DNA of 64,000 bases from Paenibacillus castaneae (GTDB taxonomy: Bacteria > Bacillota > Bacilli > Paenibacillales > Paenibacillaceae): the NCBI RefSeq assembly GCF_002884445.1, contig NZ_KZ614144.1:2680290-2744289 (forward strand), in the 5' to 3' direction. Both the position numbers and the translations under genes were made by a program. Under the pieces are notes generated by a model. The model was not told where the DNA came from. It did not search any database and was given only the letters and a program-made list of their open reading frames with translations. Positions 25,568 through 34,100 of this stretch are shown here, piece by piece. Each line of letters opens with the position of its first letter. The stretch's first letter is position 1.

Positions 25568-26569
25568 ATGAAAGCCATGATCATCGAGAAATATGGAAAA
25601 GATGTACCCTTACTGATGACAGAAAGGCCAATGCCTGACATCGGAGAACATGATGTGCTGGTGGAAATTCACGCAGCCAGCTTAAATCCTATCGACTTTA
25701 AAGTAAAAGAAGGAAAAGTAAAATTTCTGCTGAAGTATGATATGCCTTTAATATTGGGGAATGATTTTTCTGGTGTTGTTGTCAAGGTAGGTGACCGGGT
25801 AAATGAGTTTAAACCCGGAGATGAAGTTTATGGGAGACCCCGCAAAAGTCGAATCGGGACATTAGCCGAATATATAGCTGTTCATCAGGATGATATTTCA
25901 CTGAAGCCGCGCAATTTGAACTTTGAAGAAGCGGCATCGATACCACTGGTTGGACTGACGACTTATCAAGCCTTTTACGATATTTTGAAGCTTCAAAAAG
26001 GCCAAAAAATTTTGATTCATGCTGGATCTGGCGGCGTAGGCACTTTTGCCATCCAACTGGCCAAATTAATGGGCGCTTATGTTGCCACTACAGCAGGCGA
26101 TAAAGGTTATAATCTGGTCAAATCACTGGGTGCCGATCGTATTATTAATTACAGAAAAGAGAATTTTGAAGAACTGCTTACAGGGTATGATGCTGTTTAT
26201 GATACATTAGGGGGCACTGTCTTGAGAAAATCATTTCAGGTACTGAAGCTAAATGGGAAAATAGTATCCATCTCCGGCCTGCCAAACGCAAGATTTGGTA
26301 AAGAAGCACAATTAGGCTGGTTGAAAACAACCCTTTTATCGATCGTAAGTCATAAGCTTACAGCACTTGAGAAGAAAACTCAGACGAGCTATCATTACCT
26401 TTTTATGAAACCGAACGGAGCTCAATTAAAGAAAATCAAGAAATTCATTGAAGAAGGCCACATTATGCCCGTTATTGATAAGGTATTTAAATTCGAAGAA
26501 GCACCGCAAGCGTTGAAATATCTTGAAGGCGGAAGTGCCAAAGGAAAGGTAGTCATTAAAATGAAATAA
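25568..26569 (+). CDS. NAD(P)-dependent zinc-free medium-chain dehydrogenase/reductase (quinone oxidoreductase-like)
   Basis: A 333-residue MDR-superfamily protein. A GroES-like domain comes first (about residues 25-110, with ASLNPIDFKVKEGK and LGNDFSGVVVKVG). A Rossmann domain follows, with the glycine motif HAGSGGVGTFAIQLAKLMGA near 151-170. The structural zinc cysteines of true alcohol dehydrogenases are missing, which points to a quinone or enone reductase using NADPH. The start at 25568 is set by AGGAG eight bases upstream; an ATG at 25532 is in frame but lacks a site. The gene is single, convergent with the mtn operon. The substrate is unknown. Confidence 0.85.
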   Translation: MKAMIIEKYGKDVPLLMTERPMPDIGEHDVLVEIHAASLNPIDFKVKEGKVKFLLKYDMPLILGNDFSGVVVKVGDRVNEFKPGDEVYGRPRKSRIGTLAEYIAVHQDDISLKPRNLNFEEAASIPLVGLTTYQAFYDILKLQKGQKILIHAGSGGVGTFAIQLAKLMGAYVATTAGDKGYNLVKSLGADRIINYRKENFEELLTGYDAVYDTLGGTVLRKSFQVLKLNGKIVSISGLPNARFGKEAQLGWLKTTLLSIVSHKLTALEKKTQTSYHYLFMKPNGAQLKKIKKFIEEGHIMPVIDKVFKFEEAPQALKYLEGGSAKGKVVIKMK

Positions 26570-26598
26570 ATTCATTCCACCCCATGCTGCGTGTGTGA

Positions 26599-26622
26599 GG
26601 TAGGGGCTAGTCGCCCCCTACC
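26599..26622. terminator. Hairpin between convergent oxidoreductase and mtnB genes
   Basis: GGTAGGGG (26599-26606) pairs with CCCCTACC (26615-26622), with a possible further C-G pair. It sits where two transcripts meet, so it probably helps end both, but neither side has a clear T tract. Confidence 0.45.
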
Positions 26623-26629
26623 TACTCGA

Positions 26630-27283
26630 TTATTTAGAGCCGCGCTGCAAAAGCTCCAGACGGTACACATATTCAAAAATGAATTCGAACGCTTCGAGAT
26701 GACGCTTCGCTTCAAAAGCATTTGCACCCCACGCGTAAATCCCGTGCTTGCGCAAGAGGATACCAGGAATATGAGGGACGATACGTTCGGTGATCTCAGG
26801 CACGATAGAAGGGATATGGGCGAAATTCGATACGATCGGAATTTCGATTTGTGCTTCTTCGTCCCAAATGTTAAAGCCTTTGATGAGCTCGACGCCATCA
26901 ACCGGAACGGACTTCCGATCCCAGAAGTATTCGGAAATTACGCTGTTGAATACAGAATGGATATGGAAGATAGCGCCTGCGCCAGTCAGCTTGTAAATCT
27001 CGCAGTGGATAAGCGTTTCGGCTGATGGCTTAAGACGTGTTGCCTCGCATGGCTTGCCATCTTGGTCCACGAACAAGTAGTCTTCCGGTGTATGAACGGT
27101 TTTGTCCTTGCCGCTTGCTGTAACGGCAAACTGGAACTCTTCGGGCTTGAAGTCGCCAACACGGATCGATAAATTGCCGCTTGTTCCAGGAAACCATCCA
27201 CGTGAGGCGAACAGCTCCTTGACGTCGCGAAGCTCGAATAAAGCGCGTTGTTTATCTTCTAAAGCAATTTGTTGAAAACTCAT
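26630..27283 (-). CDS. mtnB: Methylthioribulose-1-phosphate dehydratase
   Basis: MtnB dehydrates 5-methylthioribulose-1-phosphate in the methionine salvage pathway. The 217-residue protein is of the class II aldolase/adducin fold. It has the phosphate loop GTSGNLSIR near residues 33-41, the zinc-binding HIHS near 98-101, and RKHGIYAWG with a further His near 177-185. It is the last gene of the proBAC-mtnWXB string. Its ATG overlaps the mtnX stop (TAATG). In Bacillus the order mtnW-mtnX-mtnB is the same and is followed by mtnD, which is absent here. Confidence 0.93.
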   Translation of the reverse strand: MSFQQIALEDKQRALFELRDVKELFASRGWFPGTSGNLSIRVGDFKPEEFQFAVTASGKDKTVHTPEDYLFVDQDGKPCEATRLKPSAETLIHCEIYKLTGAGAIFHIHSVFNSVISEYFWDRKSVPVDGVELIKGFNIWDEEAQIEIPIVSNFAHIPSIVPEITERIVPHIPGILLRKHGIYAWGANAFEAKRHLEAFEFIFEYVYRLELLQRGSK

Positions 27284-27963
27284 TAAGACGTCTTCCTTTC
27301 GTCTTTCATATAGTTGATGATATCGTGGAATGTTTCATATTCATGATGCGAAAGGCCGAGCTCTGTGCATTTCACGGTTAAGTGGGAACGCGAGAAAACG
27401 ACATCAGCGAGCTTCGCACCTTCAAAATCGGTCACGCTGTCACCTATAATAATACGCTCGTATTGATCCGATGGAAAACGGCGCATAATTGTTGTTTTAC
27501 ACATGCCGCAATCATTATTGCAGTGCTCATCACACGGATTCGGCCATAATATTTCAATTCTTTCTCCGCTGAAGTCGCTGCTATTGCAATAGATGTGGTC
27601 ACTTGGAATGCCATACGGCTCAAGAATCGGACAAACAAAAAAATCGATGCCGCCGCTTGTTACATAAAATTCGATTTGCTGCTCCTTGCAATAATCCAGA
27701 AAATCGGAGAAGCCATCACGGATTCGTGCATTGGATATGCTGAAATCAATAACTTCCTTTTGCATAGAAGCAGGGAGGAGGCGGAATAACTGGCTAACTC
27801 CATCCTTAATTGTGAGCTCCTGTGAGATCGTTTGCTCCGCAATTTTCTCCCAGCCATCTGGATTAAAATGTTTGATAATCGCTATAATATTGTCATTAAC
27901 TGTAATTGTTCCGTCGAAATCACAAAAAACGATGCGTTTCTTAGCTGTAAGGTTATCATTCAT
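27283..27963 (-). CDS. mtnX: 2-hydroxy-3-keto-5-methylthiopentenyl-1-phosphate phosphatase
   Basis: MtnX dephosphorylates the enol product of MtnW in methionine salvage. It is a HAD-superfamily phosphatase of 226 residues. Motif I, FCDFDGTIT, with the nucleophile and acid/base aspartates, lies near residues 13-21. The Ser/Thr of motif II is in YVTSGG, and the GDSVTDFEGAKLAD acidic motif is near 172-185. It also has a Cys-rich insert (NPCDEHCNNDCGMCKT), a feature I would expect in this subfamily and possibly metal-binding. The start at 27963 follows GGGGAG and overlaps the mtnW stop; an ATG at 27981 is less likely. Confidence 0.92.
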   Translation of the reverse strand: MNDNLTAKKRIVFCDFDGTITVNDNIIAIIKHFNPDGWEKIAEQTISQELTIKDGVSQLFRLLPASMQKEVIDFSISNARIRDGFSDFLDYCKEQQIEFYVTSGGIDFFVCPILEPYGIPSDHIYCNSSDFSGERIEILWPNPCDEHCNNDCGMCKTTIMRRFPSDQYERIIIGDSVTDFEGAKLADVVFSRSHLTVKCTELGLSHHEYETFHDIINYMKDERKTS

Positions 27964-29192
27964 TATTCTTTGACTCCCCATGCATTAATAGCGGCCTGCA
28001 GCGGCTCATAGCCAATCTGTGCTGCTGCGTCCCGCAATGGCACACCGTTCAATGTTGCATCGATAGCCTGCCGGAAAGCTTGTCCGCCTGCTGCCGTCCC
28101 CATAGGATGACCGTGGATGCCGCCGCCTGCATTCACAACGACATCTGTACCGAAATCTTTCAGAATTAAAGGCACAAGTCCGGGATGAATGCCAGCAGAC
28201 GGAACAGGGAAGCTGGTGCGCAAGCCATGCAGCGGAGCTAGCAAGGCGTCTTTGACAGCTAAGTTCTCTTCCTTAGGCATAACGACTGAGCCGTAAGGCG
28301 ACGGGAAGAGAACGAGATCGGCTCCGGCAAGACGCATGAGCTTTCCTAGAAGCAAGGATGCAGCTATGCCATAATGCGGAGAAGGATACATAGCGCCGGC
28401 CATCGCAGGATGTGCAGCAATCGGCACTTGAATCGATTTGTCGCTGCTTAGCTCATGCAGGACATCATAACCATACGCCAGCACATTAAACAGAAGTGCA
28501 TTAGCACCTGCATCGATTGCTTTCCGAGCATTTGCTGCAAGCTGCGACGTTGGGCCAGTTAAGTTAACCGCATAAAGCAGCTTCTGGCCCGTTTCAGCTT
28601 CCGCACGGCGAGCAGCATCCATGCAAGCCTCGACACGCTTTTCTAACGGTGTAAGCGGGTTTTCAAACAAGATTTCGTCATCCTTGATCAGATCTACACC
28701 GCCAAGTGCCTGCTTGTAGAACTGATCCTGTAGATTAGCCAGATCATATCCAACAACAGATTTGAAAATACTCATCAGCAGCGGACGATCATGAACCCCA
28801 AGTATGTCGCGAACGCCGTTAAGCCCGAATTTGGGACCAGGGAATGCCGAAGCGAATGTCTCGGATACATCAAGATCAAGCAGCTTGATCTTCCCGTCCA
28901 TTGAAAGCTTGCCGAATACGGTAACGAGCAGAGCAGGCAGATCACGGCTGAAGTTAATATCGGGATAAGCAATTTGAATATCCGCATACCGTTCACCTGG
29001 ATCGGCATCAGCCGGTTCATGTACATGGACGGATAGTACTTTGCCAAGATGCTTTTCCATTTCGGCTTTTTGAGCTTCTGGCAGCTCTGTCCAGCTGCCA
29101 ACCGTCAAACCAACAGCTATGGAAAGTGCTTTTTTATTGAAATCTGCTTTATCATCGTAGGATCGGTAAGTAGCTATACATACTCCATTCAT
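27963..29192 (-). CDS. mtnW: 2,3-diketo-5-methylthiopentyl-1-phosphate enolase (RuBisCO-like protein)
   Basis: MtnW is a form IV RuBisCO-like protein that enolises diketo-methylthiopentyl phosphate in methionine salvage. The 409 residues fit the family. The N-terminal domain includes an HVHEP segment. The barrel has the RuBisCO active-site stretch GGVDLIKDDEI near residues 165-175, where the Lys aligns with the carbamylated lysine. HPAMAGA, FPSPYG and the phosphate-binding NAGGGIHGHP follow. The start overlaps the proC stop by ATGA. In Bacillus this gene is preceded by a SAM riboswitch (S-box); none is present here, and transcription must come from the proline genes. Confidence 0.94.
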   Translation of the reverse strand: MNGVCIATYRSYDDKADFNKKALSIAVGLTVGSWTELPEAQKAEMEKHLGKVLSVHVHEPADADPGERYADIQIAYPDINFSRDLPALLVTVFGKLSMDGKIKLLDLDVSETFASAFPGPKFGLNGVRDILGVHDRPLLMSIFKSVVGYDLANLQDQFYKQALGGVDLIKDDEILFENPLTPLEKRVEACMDAARRAEAETGQKLLYAVNLTGPTSQLAANARKAIDAGANALLFNVLAYGYDVLHELSSDKSIQVPIAAHPAMAGAMYPSPHYGIAASLLLGKLMRLAGADLVLFPSPYGSVVMPKEENLAVKDALLAPLHGLRTSFPVPSAGIHPGLVPLILKDFGTDVVVNAGGGIHGHPMGTAAGGQAFRQAIDATLNGVPLRDAAAQIGYEPLQAAINAWGVKE

Positions 29193-30058
29193 TCGTTTAA
29201 GCTCCTTTCGATGGCAGCGCCCAGCTCGCCCGCACGTTCAGCAGAGCGAAATACGGCTTTAACAATCGTTTCGGAGAAATGATTGTTATCCAGAAGCTCA
29301 ATTGCAGCCTGTGTCGTACCGTTTGGAGAGGTTACTTTGCGACGCAGTTCAGAAGGCTCCTCACCTGTAGCGCGAACCATTTCTGCCGCGCCCAGCACCG
29401 TTTGAACAACAAGCTCCTTCGCTTCTTCCGATGCAAAGCCGAGCTGTTTGGCCGCCTCAATCATGGATTCCATGAAATAATAAACATAAGCCGGACCGCT
29501 TCCGGAAACACCGGTTATCCCTTGTTGAAGAGACTCATCGACAACCGCGTTAATGCCGATTGATTTGAAAATAGCTTCAGTAATCAGCTTCTGCTGCGGC
29601 GTTACATGGTCGGAATAGCTAATGCCGGTTACGCCAAGTCCAATCGTGCTGGATGTATTCGGCATGGACCGAACAACCGGAATTTGGCCGCCGAGCAGCT
29701 GTTCTATGCAAGTAATGGATAGGCCGGCAATGAACGAAATAATAAGCTGCTTAGGCGATACGAAAGGCTTAATTGCGGCTATGGCTTCAGCCGCATCCTT
29801 CGGCTTCATCGCTAGAAATATAATATCGGATTCACTTAAATACGTTTCATTGCTTGAGCCTTGCAGAACAGTTTGCACACCATACACCTCATGAAGCGTA
29901 TGAAGGCGATCCGCATTTTGACGGTTCAGCATGGAAATGCGGCTCGCATCAACCAGCTTTTCGTTAATTAAGCCTTTCGCAACGGCTTCGGCCATAGAGC
30001 CAGCGCCGTAAAAACAAAGCTTTAGCGTTTGAATACTGGTTTGCGTTATAAGGGACAT
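29189..30058 (-). CDS. proC: Pyrroline-5-carboxylate reductase
   Basis: ProC carries out the last step of proline synthesis, reducing pyrroline-5-carboxylate with NAD(P)H. The 289-residue protein has the dinucleotide motif FYGAGSMAEAVAKGL near residues 16-30, RSMPNTSSTIGLGVTG near 128-143, and the C-terminal signature GVSGSGPAYVYYFMESM near 172-188. It is separated from proA by 52 bases with a ribosome site (GGAGGAGA) before ATG 30058. It overlaps mtnW by ATGA, so proline and methionine-salvage enzymes are translationally linked. Confidence 0.94.
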   Translation of the reverse strand: MSLITQTSIQTLKLCFYGAGSMAEAVAKGLINEKLVDASRISMLNRQNADRLHTLHEVYGVQTVLQGSSNETYLSESDIIFLAMKPKDAAEAIAAIKPFVSPKQLIISFIAGLSITCIEQLLGGQIPVVRSMPNTSSTIGLGVTGISYSDHVTPQQKLITEAIFKSIGINAVVDESLQQGITGVSGSGPAYVYYFMESMIEAAKQLGFASEEAKELVVQTVLGAAEMVRATGEEPSELRRKVTSPNGTTQAAIELLDNNHFSETIVKAVFRSAERAGELGAAIERSLNE

Positions 30059-30110
30059 GTCGTTCTCCTCCGTTACATAAGTTTAATTCTCGTTGATCTG
30101 GGAGTTACGC

Positions 30111-31361
30111 TTAACCTCTAATTTGTCCATTGCCGTAGATACGGTATTTCGTAGATGTCAGCGCAGGTAGTCCCATCGGTCCACGCGAATGCAGCTTTTG
30201 TGTGCTGATGCCTATCTCAGCGCCAAATCCGAATTCAAAGCCATCTGTGAAGCGGGTAGAAGCATTATGGTATACGGCAGCAGCATCAACTTCTTGAATA
30301 AAGCGATCCGCATTTGACGCGTCTTCTGTGACGATACACTCGGAATGCTTCGTACCGAAACGGTTGATGTGATCAATAGCTGCATCGAGATTAGGTACGA
30401 TCCGAATATTCATAATGTAATCATTGTATTCTGTGCTGTAATCCTCATCGGAAGCAAGCTTAGCGCTGGTAATAATTGCAACTGTCTGTTCACAGCCGCG
30501 CAGCTCAACACCTGCTTGAGTAAAGCGCTCAGCAAGTTTAATCAGATGGGATTCCGCGAAAGTCTCATGTATAAGAAGTGTCTCCATCGAATTACATACG
30601 GAAGGGCGCTGAACTTTTGCATTGAAAGCAATGTCTGCCGCCATTTCATAATCGGCACTTGCATCGATAAAGGTATGGCAAATGCCAGCGCCTGTTTCAA
30701 TTACTGGAACTGTGGCGTTCTCCACAACATTGCGAATAAGCGATGCGCCTCCGCGAGGGATGACAACATCAAGCAGGCCGTTCAGCTTCAGCATTTCATT
30801 GACGGAAGCCCGATCGGAATCCTCAATTAACTGAATAGCATCAGCTGGCATCGCTGTAGCTTGAAGCGCATTTTTGAGCACCTCGACAATTTTGCGGTTA
30901 GACTCGATTGCTGCAGAGCCGCCGCGCAGCACGACGCTATTTCCTGTTTTTAAACAAAGGCCAGTGGCATCGACTGTTACATTAGGACGTGCCTCATAGA
31001 TCATGCCAATCACGCCTAACGGTACTCGAATCTTCTCAATCTTAAGACCGTTCGGGCGTTCAAATTGCTCAAGCATTTCACCAACCGGATCAGGAAGCGC
31101 AGCGATCAAACGCAAGCCTTCTGCGATGGCCGCAACACGCTCAGCGTTCAGCGCTAGCCGATCTAGGAGGGAGGGGCTGGTGCCTTGCTCACGCCCGCGC
31201 TCAATATCAAGGTCATTTGCAGCAATAATAGCAGCCTGCTCGGCGAGCAGCGCATCTGCCATATGTATAAGAGCGGTATTCTTCTGTTCTGTCGTCAATC
31301 GATTCATAATAGCTGAGGCCTTCTGAGCCAAAGTCGCTTTTTGTATCACTTCACTGGTCAT
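30111..31361 (-). CDS. proA: Glutamate-5-semialdehyde dehydrogenase (gamma-glutamyl phosphate reductase)
   Basis: ProA reduces gamma-glutamyl phosphate to glutamate semialdehyde with NADPH, the second step of proline synthesis. The 416-residue aldehyde-dehydrogenase-like protein has the catalytic Cys in RPSVCNSMETLL near residue 257. The family signature is in IPRGGASLIRNV, and the substrate loop is near FGTKHSECIV. The start at 31361 is set by AAGGAGG nine bases upstream; the frame extends further without a site. It lies 17 bases after proB. Confidence 0.95.
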   Translation of the reverse strand: MTSEVIQKATLAQKASAIMNRLTTEQKNTALIHMADALLAEQAAIIAANDLDIERGREQGTSPSLLDRLALNAERVAAIAEGLRLIAALPDPVGEMLEQFERPNGLKIEKIRVPLGVIGMIYEARPNVTVDATGLCLKTGNSVVLRGGSAAIESNRKIVEVLKNALQATAMPADAIQLIEDSDRASVNEMLKLNGLLDVVIPRGGASLIRNVVENATVPVIETGAGICHTFIDASADYEMAADIAFNAKVQRPSVCNSMETLLIHETFAESHLIKLAERFTQAGVELRGCEQTVAIITSAKLASDEDYSTEYNDYIMNIRIVPNLDAAIDHINRFGTKHSECIVTEDASNADRFIQEVDAAAVYHNASTRFTDGFEFGFGAEIGISTQKLHSRGPMGLPALTSTKYRIYGNGQIRG

Positions 31362-31378
31362 TGATAAATTCCTCCTTA

Positions 31379-32488
31379 TTATTTCAATGATATCCATTCG
31401 TCCCGATGAATGACTTCAATGCGGGAAACGTCCACCCGACGTCTGACTTCCTTCGTTGTTAAGCCTGCAACTGCTTGAATTTGCCATGCTGCATAATTAA
31501 CAACACCTCGGCCAAGCGTTTCTCCAAGACGGTTCGTTACCTCGACGACATCACCTGGGTGAAACTCGCCTTCGGTATCGGTAACGCCAGCAGGTAGAAG
31601 GCTCTTGCCGCCTTCGAGTAAAGCTGTTACTGCGCCGTCATCTACAGAAATTCGTCCTTGCGGCATGGAATGGAAGCCAAGCCATTGCTTCTTCATCGGC
31701 AAGCTATTTCGTTTGGTGTCGAAATAGGTGCCTCTGCCGCTGCCTTCGACAGCAAGCGCTAGATCGCCGTTCTGCTGTACTTTTCCGATAAATGCGTGAA
31801 CGCCGCCGCGCATAGCGATACGAGCTGCCTCAATCTTTGAGCGCATTCCGCCGGTTCCGACAGAAGAGCCGGCACCGCCTGCAAGCTTCATGATGTCCTC
31901 TGAAATTAAATCGACGCGATCGATCTTTACGGCTTGCGGATTTATGCGCGGGTCTTCTGTATATAAGCCATCCATGTCCGTAATTATGACCAGCTTTGAC
32001 GCTTTTGTCATAGCTGCAACGAGAGCGGAGAGGTTATCATTGTCTCCGAATTTGAGAACAAGCTCATCGGTTGCCACTGTGTCATTTTCATTAATGATAG
32101 GGATAACCCGAAGCCGAAGCAGCTCTTCAATGGTCATCAACGCATTCTGGATACGACGGCGGTTAGAGAAATCAGCTCGTGTGAGCAAGATCTGCGCCGC
32201 AACAATACCATACTGGCTAAAGGCTTCTTCATAGGCTTGCATGAGAAGCGCCTGGCCGACCGCAGCTGCTGCTTGTTTCTCGTGAACAAGCTTAGGCCGC
32301 GCTGTATAACCGATTTGACGAAAACCAGCGGCAACAGCGCCTGATGTAACTAGCATGACGCTATCACCTTGTTGATGCAGGGAAGCTAGCTCAGCAGCGA
32401 AATATTGAATTCGTTCGCGGTTTAAGCCGCCCTCCTCGGACGTAAGCGAGCTGCTGCCAATTTTTACGACTACACGTTCTGACATCAT
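31379..32488 (-). CDS. proB: Glutamate 5-kinase
   Basis: ProB phosphorylates glutamate, the proline-inhibited first step of proline synthesis. The 369-residue protein has an amino-acid-kinase domain (VVKIGSSSLTSEEGGLNRERI at about residues 6-26, INENDTVATDEL, FGDNDNLSALVA, GTGGMRSKIEAA) and a C-terminal PUA domain (about 280-365). Starts at 32488, 32485 and 32497 are all in frame; 32488 or 32485, close to AGGATGGGAT, fit best. It follows a T-box leader with a Pro specifier, so its transcription should rise when uncharged tRNA-Pro accumulates. It is the first of six tightly packed minus-strand genes. Confidence 0.95.
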   Translation of the reverse strand: MMSERVVVKIGSSSLTSEEGGLNRERIQYFAAELASLHQQGDSVMLVTSGAVAAGFRQIGYTARPKLVHEKQAAAAVGQALLMQAYEEAFSQYGIVAAQILLTRADFSNRRRIQNALMTIEELLRLRVIPIINENDTVATDELVLKFGDNDNLSALVAAMTKASKLVIITDMDGLYTEDPRINPQAVKIDRVDLISEDIMKLAGGAGSSVGTGGMRSKIEAARIAMRGGVHAFIGKVQQNGDLALAVEGSGRGTYFDTKRNSLPMKKQWLGFHSMPQGRISVDDGAVTALLEGGKSLLPAGVTDTEGEFHPGDVVEVTNRLGETLGRGVVNYAAWQIQAVAGLTTKEVRRRVDVSRIEVIHRDEWISLK

Positions 32489-32517
32489 TAATCCCATCCT
32501 ATGCTTGTTTCGTGACA

Positions 32518-32765
32518 ACAAAAAAGACTTTCGTCCATAAAGGACGAAAGTCTTTGCTTCCGCGGTACCACCTTTGTTGATGATCATCACAAAGAAAATC
32601 ACCCAGCTTAAGCCTATAACAGAAGGCGCTGTCCGGCTCATCGCCGACCGCTCGGAGGTAGGTTCAGCAAGCGGCCTTCGGTAAATTCTTACAGCCCATG
32701 GAATTTACTCTCTGATCGCGACCCTTCATGCTTACTAGTCCCGTCATCACGTTTCATGTTCAATT
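32518..32765 (-). promoter_or_regulatory. T-box leader, proline specifier, upstream of proB
   Basis: Read on the minus strand, the T-box core GGTGGTACCGCG is at 32572-32561. It is followed by a terminator stem, AAAGACTTTCGTCC pairing with GGACGAAAGTCTTT (32555-32523), and a T run. Stem I features include GTAAATTC/GAATTTAC pairing. The specifier region reads GAA-CCU-ACC, with CCU (proline) at 32662-32660 and the usual purine after it. Binding of uncharged tRNA-Pro would stabilise the antiterminator and allow transcription of proBAC and the following mtn genes. Confidence 0.92.
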
Positions 32766-32771
32766 CTACTA

Positions 32772-32800
32772 AGCATAGCACGATCCCCAATTGCTGTAAA
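32772..32800 (-). promoter_or_regulatory. Promoter of the T-box-proBAC-mtnWXB operon
   Basis: On the minus strand TTTACA (32800-32795) and TATGCT (32777-32772) are 17 bases apart, and a TG one base before the -10 box makes it an extended -10 promoter. Transcription should start near 32765, at the beginning of the T-box leader. Confidence 0.82.
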
Positions 32801-32817
32801 GCGAGGCAAACGCTTGA

Positions 32818-34014
32818 TTATGCTTTAAACAAATTAAGCTTGCCGATCCGTTCAACCGCTTCTTGAAGACGGTCTTCAGTCGTTAGCAGTCCTAGGCGCA
32901 CAAAGCCTTCTCCATGCGTTCCGAAGCCTACACCTGGAGCGACAACAACATCCGCTTCCTGCAGCAGCAAATCAGCAAATGACTCCGAGGTGTGTCCGGG
33001 TGCGACTGGCAGCCAGCAGAAGAAGGAACCGCCTGGCTTAGCTGCTTTCCAGCCGATCTTATCAAGTGCACTGTACAAGGCATTGCGTCTGCTTTCGTAC
33101 ATTGCATTTAGATCAGCAACGCATTGCTGCGATTCGGTTAAGGCGAGCGCGGCTGCTTCTTGAATGCCGCCAAACAAGCTGCAGTAATAGTGGTCCTGGA
33201 TCAAGTTGATGAGCCTTACAATCTCAGCGTTCCCAAGTGCAAAGCCAACTCGCCAGCCAGCCATATTATACGTCTTGGACATGGTGTAAAACTCGACGCC
33301 AACTTCCTTCGCGCCTGGTGTTTGCAGGAAGCTGATCGGTTGATTGCCGTCAAATCCGATTGCTCCGTATGCAAAGTCACTTGCCACCACAATGCCGTGC
33401 TTGCGGGCATATTCAACCGTGTGCACATAGAATGCAGGATTTGCTACCGCACCAGTTGGGTTGTTAGGATAGTTCATGAACATCAGCTTAGCCCGTTGTG
33501 CTATTTCCGGACTGATAGCTTCATAATCCGGCAAATAGCTGTTCGACTCGGTCAAAGGCATAAATGACATCTCTGCCCCTGCTAAAGCTACACCTGACCA
33601 GTAATCTGGATAGCCTGGATCAGGTACGAGACAGACATCGCCTGGATTAAGCAAACATTGGCTAATTTCTACAAGGCCGGTTTTTCCGCCAAATAAGATC
33701 GCAACTTCCGTTGCAGGGTCTAGATCTACGTTATAATCTTCTTTGTACCGCTTCGCTACTGCTTCCTTAAGAAAAGGATAGCCGCTGAAAGGTGGATATT
33801 TATGATACAAAGGATTGGCTGCAGCCTCCTGCAGCTTAGCAACAATATGGGGAGGGGTCGGCTGGTCCGGATTGCCTTGTCCCAAATTGATTACATCGCG
33901 TCCTTTGGCCGTCTGAGCATTCGCTTTGGCGACCAGCTTAGCAAAAAATTGCGTCGGAAGGATATTCATCCGATCTGCAGGTTGAATTAGATGTTGACCG
34001 ATTTGCGTTTTCAT
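32818..34014 (-). CDS. mtnE: Methionine-salvage aminotransferase MtnE-like
   Basis: A 398-residue class I/II PLP aminotransferase. The N-terminal stretch INLGQGNPDQPTPPHIV and the segments FGGKTGLVE and PGDVCLVPDPGYPDYWSG closely resemble Bacillus MtnE (YkrV), which transaminates 4-methylthio-2-oxobutyrate to methionine. The PLP Lys is in TMSKTYNMAGWRVGFA near residue 240. The start at 34014 follows GGAG. Its 3' end runs without a visible terminator to the promoter of the proline T-box, so read-through would meet the T-box terminator. An LL-diaminopimelate aminotransferase-like function is an alternative; the nearby mtnU and mtnWXB favour MtnE. Confidence 0.82.
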   Translation of the reverse strand: MKTQIGQHLIQPADRMNILPTQFFAKLVAKANAQTAKGRDVINLGQGNPDQPTPPHIVAKLQEAAANPLYHKYPPFSGYPFLKEAVAKRYKEDYNVDLDPATEVAILFGGKTGLVEISQCLLNPGDVCLVPDPGYPDYWSGVALAGAEMSFMPLTESNSYLPDYEAISPEIAQRAKLMFMNYPNNPTGAVANPAFYVHTVEYARKHGIVVASDFAYGAIGFDGNQPISFLQTPGAKEVGVEFYTMSKTYNMAGWRVGFALGNAEIVRLINLIQDHYYCSLFGGIQEAAALALTESQQCVADLNAMYESRRNALYSALDKIGWKAAKPGGSFFCWLPVAPGHTSESFADLLLQEADVVVAPGVGFGTHGEGFVRLGLLTTEDRLQEAVERIGKLNLFKA

Positions 34015-34100
34015 ACTTTCACACTCCACATGACAAAATCGCTATTTATAGGCAATAGCTTTAATGTAGCATGAATAGGAGGGGAAGAGAAGGGGACTGC

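Noticed and set aside
26630..34014. SAM riboswitch (S-box) near the mtn genes
   Set aside because: I looked upstream of mtnW, mtnE and mtnU for the S-box core and found none.
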